From NCBI GenBank assembly GCA_037190845.1, contig JBBCJI010000005.1, forward strand, positions 186,001 through 250,000: a stretch of DNA of 64,000 nucleotides, given 5' to 3'. A model generated the notes under the pieces. It was given only the letters and a program-made list of their open reading frames with translations, searched no databases and had not been told where the DNA came from. This stretch comes from JBEBVQ01 sp037190845 (lineage in GTDB: Bacteria > Bacteroidota > Bacteroidia > Chitinophagales > Chitinophagaceae). Below, piece after piece: positions 1-4,877 of the stretch; position 1 is the first letter of the stretch; each line of letters starts with the position of its first letter. The position numbers and the translations under genes were made by a program.

Positions 1-549
1 TTCCGGCAGATCTGCAAATTTTTTGAGTGACTGATACATCTGTCTGGCCCCTGCTTCTTTTGTACCGATTAATCCTGCTGCCTTTTCGAGAAGGTCGGGG
101 CGCCCGATGTCTCCTACAAATACAAAGTCGCCGGTGAAGATCATAGCAGGCTTGTCTGTTGCCGGATGATCAGTTAGCAGAAAGCTGATGCTTTCCGGTG
201 TGTGGCCGGGCGTATGCAATACTTCCAGGGTCAGGTTGCCGACTTTGATGATATCATTGTCTTTTAATCCCACATGAGGGAACTGATATTGCCAGTCCGG
301 TCCGCCTTCATCAGAAAGATACATGGTGGCGCCTGTTACTGCCGCTAATTCCCTGGAACCACAAAGGAAGTCTGCATGGATGTGTGTTTCCGTAATGTGG
401 GTGATCTTCAGGTTATTTTGTGCGGCGATATCGAGGTAGGTGTCAATATCACGCTTTGCATCAATTACAATGGATTCTCCTGTTGCCTGGCATCCGATGA
501 GATAACTCCCCTGTGCAAGACTCTTATCATAAATGTGCTGGAAAAACAT
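1..549 (-). CDS. MBL-fold hydrolase, persulfide dioxygenase/CstB-like (3' end cut by window edge)
   Basis: The first 183 residues are visible, read from the ATG at 549; the rest lies beyond position 1. The metallo-beta-lactamase fold shows in the metal-binding motif ETHIHAD at residues 54-60, a second histidine block HTPGHT, and FTGD followed by VGDIGRPDL. The ETHIHAD form and the GRPDL loop are typical of the ETHE1/CstB branch, which oxidises glutathione- or protein-bound persulfide; many of these carry a C-terminal rhodanese domain, which would be off-window. The gene lies downstream of a TSUP transporter and a Crp/Fnr regulator on the same strand, fitting a role in sulfide or persulfide handling. 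Its promoter carries a 28-bp element (615-642) that recurs before the transporter. Family is secure; substrate is inferred. Confidence 0.85.
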   Translation of the reverse strand, partial: MFFQHIYDKSLAQGSYLIGCQATGESIVIDAKRDIDTYLDIAAQNNLKITHITETHIHADFLCGSRELAAVTGATMYLSDEGGPDWQYQFPHVGLKDNDIIKVGNLTLEVLHTPGHTPESISFLLTDHPATDKPAMIFTGDFVFVGDIGRPDLLEKAAGLIGTKEAGARQMYQSLKKFADLPE

Positions 550-590
550 AGTGTGTTTTATTTTGAAGGTTATTTGATGTTTTGATGGTA

Positions 591-642
591 CAAAATTCCG
601 GTATTCATTTTTCCTGTACAGCTACTTTTGTTACATAGCAGG
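591..642 (-). promoter_or_regulatory. Promoter of the MBL gene: Crp/Fnr-like dyad plus -7 box
   Basis: Read on the minus strand, an imperfect dyad GTAAC-AAAA-GTAGC (621-634, centre 627.5) is followed by a -7-like box GAATTTTG (591-598). The centres are 33 bp apart, placing the dyad near -42 from the expected start site, the class II position for Crp/Fnr activators. The dyad is part of a 28-bp stretch (615-642) matching 1616-1643 at 25 of 28 positions. Confidence 0.55.
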
Positions 643-762
643 TTGATATTTGGTGGCTATTTCAAAGTTCTCATTTACGTTTTTTACGGACAATGATTTT
701 TATCAGGATTTACCGCGATTCCTTCATTTCATGCTTCGCTGTAAACCATCAACTTTCCATTT

Positions 763-1578
763 TTAATGAAAGATGGTTTCTTTGATAATGATATAAATCC
801 CCATCACCAGCACAAACCAACCGAATGCAGGCTTGAGCTTTGCTCCGTTTATTTTCCTGGACAAAGCAAATCCTATGAAGATGCCGATAATTGAACATGC
901 TGTAATGCTACTCAGGAAAGCCCAGTCAATCACTGTTTCGCTGCCCTCACCGAAAAAGCCGATCAATGATTTAGCTGCAATAATGATTAAGGAAGTGCCC
1001 ACGGCTTCTTTCATCGGCAGTTTGCTTAATAGTACCAATGCCGGTATGATCAGAAATCCGCCACCTGCTCCGACCAGCCCGGTCAGCAAGCCGACAATTG
1101 CTCCTTCTGCCAGAATCAGCGGATAGTTAAATTGTTGTTTTTGTGACGTTTCACTATTCTCCTGCTTGTTTTTTTTGATCATACTGTATGATGCAAATAT
1201 CATAAGCACTGCAAAGAGCAGCATCAATAGTATGCTTTTGGTGATCGTAAAGTCGCCGAGATTCAGGATTTTTTCAGGAATAGCGGGTACAACATAAGCC
1301 CTTGTGAGGAATACTGAGACAACAGACGGGATGCCAAATACGACAGCCGTCCGGATATCCACCAGACGTTTCCGGAAATAGGATACTGATCCGACAATGC
1401 TGGTGGCTCCTACTATAAACAGAGAATATGCGGTAGATGTAACTGCATTTATGCCAAATAAATATACCAGAACCGGAACGGTCAGGATACTGCCGCCCCC
1501 GCCGATCAAACCTAATGCGATGCCAATAAATACTGAGGCAAAATATCCTGCTGTATCCATCCCCGTTGTCCGTTTCAA
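763..1578 (-). CDS. TSUP-family sulfur-compound transporter (TauE/SafE)
   Basis: 271 residues, nearly all hydrophobic helices, in the usual size range for the TSUP family. The internal duplication of the family is visible: GLIGGGGSILTVPVLV near residue 23 and GLVGAGGGFLIIPALVLL near residue 170, each a glycine-rich re-entrant segment followed by a helix. Family members move sulfite, sulfonates, thiosulfate or related compounds across the inner membrane; substrate cannot be read from sequence. It sits between a Crp/Fnr regulator and a persulfide-dioxygenase-like gene, all on the minus strand, suggesting export or uptake of a sulfur species. A 213-bp gap to the MBL gene and separate promoter elements suggest two transcripts under common control. 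Confidence 0.9.
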   Translation of the reverse strand: MKRTTGMDTAGYFASVFIGIALGLIGGGGSILTVPVLVYLFGINAVTSTAYSLFIVGATSIVGSVSYFRKRLVDIRTAVVFGIPSVVSVFLTRAYVVPAIPEKILNLGDFTITKSILLMLLFAVLMIFASYSMIKKNKQENSETSQKQQFNYPLILAEGAIVGLLTGLVGAGGGFLIIPALVLLSKLPMKEAVGTSLIIIAAKSLIGFFGEGSETVIDWAFLSSITACSIIGIFIGFALSRKINGAKLKPAFGWFVLVMGIYIIIKETIFH

Positions 1579-1580
1579 TT

Positions 1581-1604
1581 TATTTCAACCGCAAAGTTGA
1601 AATA
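1581..1604 (-). promoter_or_regulatory. Inverted repeat over the TSUP gene core promoter
   Basis: Perfect 9-bp arms TATTTCAAC (1581-1589) and GTTGAAATA (1596-1604) are separated by 6 bp, just upstream of the ATG at 1578. The repeat covers the proposed -7 box CAACTTTG (1592-1599, minus strand). It could be an operator for a second regulator or a 5'-UTR hairpin; nothing in the window names the binding protein. Confidence 0.4.
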
Positions 1605-1615
1605 ACAGGATGGCT

Positions 1616-1643
1616 TGTACGGTTACTTTTGTTACAGAGCAGG
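1616..1643 (-). promoter_or_regulatory. Crp/Fnr-like element upstream of the TSUP gene
   Basis: A 28-bp element matching 615-642 with three mismatches. On the minus strand its core is GTAAC-AAAA-GTAAC (1622-1635, centre 1628.5), 33 bp upstream of the middle of the -7-like box CAACTTTG. It falls between the TSUP gene and the Crp/Fnr gene, so the adjacent regulator is the simplest candidate to bind it. Confidence 0.55.
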
Positions 1644-1686
1644 CGATGGCAGGCATCGGAGCGTTGGAAGCTACACAATCCCACTG

Positions 1687-2316
1687 TCAACCCTCTGTTA
1701 TTATAATTTTGTTCCTTCCAAGCTGTACGTTTCCGTTTTCTTCCAGTTGTTTCAAAAGTCTTGATACTACAACCCGGGCTGTACCAAGCTCATTGGCTAA
1801 TTGTTCATGAGTGGTCTGGATGATATTGGATTGCGTGAGTGCGGATTTCTTGTGTAGTAAATTCAATAACCGTTCATCTACTTTTTTGAATGCAATGGCA
1901 TTGATAATATCCAGCAGCTCTTCAAAGCGCTTGTGATACAGGCGGAAAATATAATCCAGCCATTGTGGATATTCTTTGATGAATAGCGAAACTTTGTCAA
2001 CAGGCAGGAAAAGTATTTCAGCTTCTTCTTCTACTTCAGCTTTCACTTTGCTTGTTTCGTTATGCAGCCCGCCCAGGAAAGACATAATACAGCTTTCCCC
2101 GGATTTTATATAATAAAGCAGAATTTCCCGGCCATCTTCTTCCGTACGGATTACTTTAATCATTCCCTTTGTGACGATTGGAATAGAGTGGATATTAGCA
2201 TTTTCGTTCAGTATAATACTTCCCGGCTCATAATTTTTCTGTATGCTGTATTGATATAACTTCTCTACCAGTTCCGGTGATGATTTGAATTCCGTTATTT
2301 GCCCCAGGTTTTCCAT
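1687..2316 (-). CDS. Crp/Fnr-family transcriptional regulator
   Basis: 209 residues. Residues 15-115 form the cyclic-nucleotide-binding-like beta barrel (PGSIILNENANIHSIPIV, then GMIKVIRTEEDGREILLYY), a long dimerisation helix follows, and a winged helix-turn-helix lies at about 165-205 (TTHEQLANELGTARVVVSRL). Only one cysteine is present (in GESC), so an Fnr-type [4Fe-4S] cluster is unlikely; the signal may be a small molecule, redox state of that cysteine, or a reactive sulfur species. It is the first gene of a minus-strand set with a TSUP transporter and an MBL persulfide-dioxygenase-like enzyme. The two following promoters share a class II Crp-type element, so this protein is the likely activator. 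No matching element is visible before its own start. Confidence 0.9.
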   Translation of the reverse strand: MENLGQITEFKSSPELVEKLYQYSIQKNYEPGSIILNENANIHSIPIVTKGMIKVIRTEEDGREILLYYIKSGESCIMSFLGGLHNETSKVKAEVEEEAEILFLPVDKVSLFIKEYPQWLDYIFRLYHKRFEELLDIINAIAFKKVDERLLNLLHKKSALTQSNIIQTTHEQLANELGTARVVVSRLLKQLEENGNVQLGRNKIIITEG

Positions 2317-2383
2317 GCGGTAAATTTATGATTTTAATCTACAGGAGGCTGTTTCAGCACAGGCCATTTGTGTGGATTGGCTT

Positions 2384-2980
2384 TTATGCGGCTTCGTGTT
2401 CCGGGCAATCAATCCGGATGTCTTTTGCCAGCAGCTTTTCATTCAGCAGGTTACAGAAATGCGTATTGCCTTTATGGGTGTAGTAACGACAGTTGTAACA
2501 TGTCCGTTGCATGCTGATGATGCCTGTCTGGTTGAGTGTACGTATCAACGCGGATATGGACTCCCATAGCATTTCTTTTTCCGTACATCCGGTCTGTGCC
2601 AGCCATTCACTGAATGGCGTTGTATAGTGTTCCGTTTCCCGTACTACTCTCCTGCCGTCTGCTGTGAGCCGGATGCTGTAACGCCGGCTGTCGGAACGGT
2701 CGGGGATTTTGCTGATCAACGTCTTTTGCTCGAGTATTTTGATGGCATCGCTGATCGTTGGTTTCGTAACGCCGAATTCCTGCGCCAGGTAACTGACGTT
2801 ATTCTTTTCGGCGCTATGGTAGTGCATGAATATCAGCAACTGGATCTGTATCGGACTCAGTGCCTGTTCCTTAGCCTGCTCCCATAACAATGTCCTGAAC
2901 ACCTGCGACAGACGTTCCAGCCCGGCAACGATCTTGTTATCGGTATGGTTGTTTTGTTCATTCAGGTCAAAGACGGACAT
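2384..2980 (-). CDS. MarR-family regulator with C-terminal cysteine-rich extension
   Basis: 198 residues. The first ~145 are a MarR winged helix: DNA recognition region NVSYLAQEFGVTKPTISDAI at about 73-92 and the wing with SDSRRYSIRLTADGRR. A further ~45 residues form a tail with the pattern C-x2-C-x11-C-x15-C (CYNC, then FC, then DCPEHE), suited to binding zinc or an Fe-S cluster. Plain MarR proteins lack this tail. It is the last gene after a CPVC thioredoxin-like protein, a DUF2024 protein and YggS; the gap to YggS is 5 bp. A palindrome at 4571-4587, against the -7 box of the thioredoxin-like gene, is the best operator candidate. A redox- or metal-sensing repressor is inferred. Confidence 0.88.
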   Translation of the reverse strand: MSVFDLNEQNNHTDNKIVAGLERLSQVFRTLLWEQAKEQALSPIQIQLLIFMHYHSAEKNNVSYLAQEFGVTKPTISDAIKILEQKTLISKIPDRSDSRRYSIRLTADGRRVVRETEHYTTPFSEWLAQTGCTEKEMLWESISALIRTLNQTGIISMQRTCYNCRYYTHKGNTHFCNLLNEKLLAKDIRIDCPEHEAA

Positions 2981-2985
2981 AGTGT

Positions 2986-3720
2986 TTATGTTACCTGTTT
3001 TTGTTCGTTCCAGTAATAGCTGTCCGGATACATTCTATGCCCGAATACAGCGGTGCCGATTCTTACCATGGTAGCGCCTTCTGTGATGGCTGTTTCAAAA
3101 TCCCCGCTCATTCCCATGGATAGTTCTTTCATGTCCGCATTGGGTAATCCCAAAGATGCGATCTGTTCTTTTAAAGATCGCAGCAGGCTGAAACATTTTC
3201 GTATTTGCTCCGTTTCGGCGCTGAATAATCCGATGGTCATCAATCCTTTTACTTTGAGTGTATCGTACATTGAGACTTCTTTTGCAAAGGTAAGCGCATC
3301 TTCGGGACTTACGCCAAATTTACTTGTTTCATAGGATGTGTTTACCTGCAGTAGTATGTCTATGCTTCTGCCTTCTTTTTGCAGTTGTTTGTCCAATGCC
3401 TGTACCAGGCTGATGCGGTCTGCTGACTGAATACAATGGGCATGTTTCAATACTTCTTTCACTTTGTTGGTTTGCAGATGACCGATAAAATGAAATTGTA
3501 CATTGTTGCCTTGCAGATACGGGTGCTTCTCCGTCAGTTCCTGTACTTTATTTTCACCCACATAATTTTGACCGTAGATAAAGGCCTGTCTGATGACTTC
3601 CGGTGCTACAGTCTTGGTTGCAAGTAACAGCTTTACTTCTTCAGGATCTCTGCCTGCTTTTACGCAGGTAGTATTGATGGCATTCTTTATATGCTGCAGC
3701 CGTTCTGCTATGGAGCTCAT
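2986..3720 (-). CDS. YggS/PROSC-family PLP homeostasis protein
   Basis: 244 residues, the usual length. The PLP-binding lysine is K36 in LLATKTV, followed by GQNYVGENKVQEL, HFIGHLQTNK and, near the C-terminus, ELSMGMSGDFETAI with MVRIGTAVFG for the phosphate pocket. Family members are single-domain alanine-racemase-fold proteins that bind pyridoxal phosphate and balance B6 vitamers rather than catalyse a defined reaction. The ATG overlaps the stop codon of the DUF2024 gene by 4 bp and the MarR gene follows after 5 bp, so the three are very likely co-transcribed. Placement with a thiol protein and a MarR regulator is unusual compared with the common cell-division context of yggS. Confidence 0.93.
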   Translation of the reverse strand: MSSIAERLQHIKNAINTTCVKAGRDPEEVKLLLATKTVAPEVIRQAFIYGQNYVGENKVQELTEKHPYLQGNNVQFHFIGHLQTNKVKEVLKHAHCIQSADRISLVQALDKQLQKEGRSIDILLQVNTSYETSKFGVSPEDALTFAKEVSMYDTLKVKGLMTIGLFSAETEQIRKCFSLLRSLKEQIASLGLPNADMKELSMGMSGDFETAITEGATMVRIGTAVFGHRMYPDSYYWNEQKQVT

Positions 3721-4220
3721 TTTTCTTTGTTTAAAAGTATAGCACGTATCTCTTCGTCTGATACATCCCTGAAGTTTTTAAAGCGGTATGCGGGATCATG
3801 CGCTCTGAGGTGCAGGATCTTGTCGCGTCTGGAAGCTTTTGCCGGTAGTGCAGCGGGTATACTTTCCATTTCCAGAATGTAATACCCTTTTTGCCGGATG
3901 TCGGCAAGTATTTCTGCTGTTGGTTCTTCTATATGGCAGAACTGACATTCTGTAGTGGTAAGCTGGTCATCCTTTTCACCAATGGTGTGCAGATATGCTT
4001 TTCCGAATCTGAATATTTCTGAGGTGTCTTTAATTGTGTCCGGTACAATGATGTCGAAATGCAACACATCACCTGTATGGCTTTTAACGTAAGTATCCCA
4101 TACTGCTACTTTCATGTTGTTTTGTTTTTGCAGTGAAGAGCCGGTTTGTGCATTGACATTAAAGACAAATGCAGCCAGCGCAAATGTAAGCAGGTACTTT
4201 ATCTTTTTTTTAATGATCAT
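3717..4220 (-). CDS. DUF2024-family protein with an apparent signal peptide
   Basis: 167 residues from the ATG at 4220. Residues 1-25 form a convincing Sec signal peptide (lysine-rich start, ITYLL-like hydrophobic run, end at FNVNAQ), then ten linker residues, then a DUF2024 domain beginning MKVAVWDTYV at residue 36. The domain holds a C-x2-C pair (CQFCHIEE). DUF2024 proteins are normally small, cytoplasmic and start at this second methionine (4115), so an internal start is a real alternative; no clear ribosome site decides it. Function of the family is unknown to me. It overlaps yggS by 4 bp and follows a terminator-like hairpin after the thioredoxin-like gene. Confidence 0.8.
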   Translation of the reverse strand: MIIKKKIKYLLTFALAAFVFNVNAQTGSSLQKQNNMKVAVWDTYVKSHTGDVLHFDIIVPDTIKDTSEIFRFGKAYLHTIGEKDDQLTTTECQFCHIEEPTAEILADIRQKGYYILEMESIPAALPAKASRRDKILHLRAHDPAYRFKNFRDVSDEEIRAILLNKEK

Positions 4221-4240
4221 GTTGTGTTTGTTATGTTCAA

Positions 4241-4273
4241 AAAGCCAGGGGTCACAAACGGGCCCCTGACTTT
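4241..4273 (-). terminator. Terminator-like hairpin after the thioredoxin-like gene
   Basis: On the minus strand an 11-bp stem AAAGTCAGGGG / CCCCTGGCTTT (one G-U pair) with an 11-nt loop ends in a run of five T (4239-4243). The imperfect pair is a wobble only in minus-strand RNA, supporting that direction. It lies between the thioredoxin-like gene and the DUF2024 gene, so it probably ends most transcripts and lets some read through into DUF2024-yggS-marR. Confidence 0.65.
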
Positions 4274-4293
4274 CGGGGGGAATTCATGCAGTG

Positions 4294-4527
4294 TTACCCT
4301 TTTACATCCGCTATAGACGCACCGAAGTTGATATGCAGCACATTTCCGTTGGGTGTCACCAACGCAGGAACGGATTTTACACCTGCCCTTTCTGCGTCTT
4401 CGATACGCTGGCGGTCTTCACCAAGGTGTACGATCTCCACGTTGGACGCACCTACCAGGTTTACAATGTCGTGTTCTGCGCTGACACATACCGGACAGCC
4501 GGCATGATAAAAAACTGATTTACTCAT
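4294..4527 (-). CDS. Small thioredoxin/glutaredoxin-like protein (CPVC active site)
   Basis: 77 residues from the ATG at 4527 (MSKSVFYHAGCPVC). An upstream in-frame start at 4566 would add 13 residues and place the start inside the promoter, so it is rejected. The redox motif CPVC lies at residues 11-14 after a short strand, and the thioredoxin cis-proline appears as KSVPALV, followed by NGNVLHINFGAS. A thiol-disulfide role in the cytoplasm is likely; no signal peptide is seen. It heads the gene set that ends with the cysteine-tailed MarR regulator. Its promoter has a perfect -7 box and an operator-like palindrome, suggesting repression by that MarR protein. Confidence 0.85.
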   Translation of the reverse strand: MSKSVFYHAGCPVCVSAEHDIVNLVGASNVEIVHLGEDRQRIEDAERAGVKSVPALVTPNGNVLHINFGASIADVKG

Positions 4528-4563
4528 GTTGCACAATTTTAAGCTCTGGCAATATCGCCGCCA

Positions 4564-4587
4564 CAAATGTAGTTAGGATTCCTAACT
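4564..4587 (-). promoter_or_regulatory. Promoter of the thioredoxin-like gene with MarR-type operator
   Basis: The minus strand carries a perfect Bacteroidota -7 box TACATTTG (4564-4571). Immediately upstream, sharing one base, is the palindrome AGTTAGGATTCCTAACT (4571-4587; 8-bp perfect arms around one base). The position between -7 and -33 is the classic place for a repressor operator. The MarR-family gene at 2384-2980 is the obvious candidate ligand. Confidence 0.6.
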
Positions 4588-4637
4588 TTAAAAAATAATT
4601 TTTAATTCAGCCAACATAAATGATTTTCAACCACTGC

Positions 4638-4785
4638 TGTCCGGGGAAGTTTCAAGAGAACGCCTGTACTGTACATCCACTGTTTCGGCCATTCTTATAA
4701 ACAGGGGTCTTGCTATTGAGCAGAACGATGTATACAGCTCCGCAGGAGCTCCCTGTTTACAGAATGCTGATATTTTCCCCGGACA
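4638..4785. repeat. 148-bp foldback (MITE-like) element with flanking direct repeats
   Basis: Perfect 11-bp terminal inverted repeats TGTCCGGGGAA (4638-4648) and TTCCCCGGACA (4775-4785) enclose a nested pair TAAACAGGG (4698-4706) / CCCTGTTTA (4751-4759) and an inner hairpin AGCTCC-GCA-GGAGCT (around 4736-4750). The 12-bp sequence ATGATTTTCAAC lies outside both ends (4620-4631 and 4789-4800), a few bases from each terminus, so it is not an exact target duplication. There is no coding capacity. A non-autonomous mobile element or structured RNA are both possible. Confidence 0.55.
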
Positions 4786-4844
4786 ATAATGATTTTCAAC
4801 AATTTTACCGCTCCCGTCGCGTATACACCTGACGGAAATAAATT

Positions 4845-4869
4845 CTTCTTGTTGATTTTAGGCAAGAAG
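4845..4869 (-). terminator. Terminator-like hairpin after leuS
   Basis: Minus-strand stem CTTCTTG / CAAGAAG with an 11-nt loop lies 8 bases after the leuS stop and is followed by AATTTATTT. The U-tract is broken, so strength is uncertain. Confidence 0.45.
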
Positions 4870-4877
4870 CCGGGGGG

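Larger units (their letters stand above)
4567..4877. other. Intergenic region between the thioredoxin-like gene and leuS
   Basis: About 310 bases without a gene. From left to right it holds the MarR-type operator (4571-4587), a 12-bp direct repeat ATGATTTTCAAC (4620-4631), a 148-bp foldback element (4638-4785), the second copy of the direct repeat (4789-4800), and the hairpin that probably ends leuS transcription (4845-4869). Confidence 0.7.

Noticed and set aside
615..1643. TACTTTTG -7 boxes on the plus strand inside both 28-bp elements, as antisense promoters
   Set aside because: They match TAnnTTTG, but the elements also fit the exact Crp class II distance to minus-strand -7 boxes of real genes, which explains their conservation better. 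Antisense transcription cannot be excluded.
4638..4785. Integron attC site
   Set aside because: The nested inverted repeats suggested attC, but the required GTTRRRY / RYYYAAC ends are absent and no integrase or cassette is nearby.
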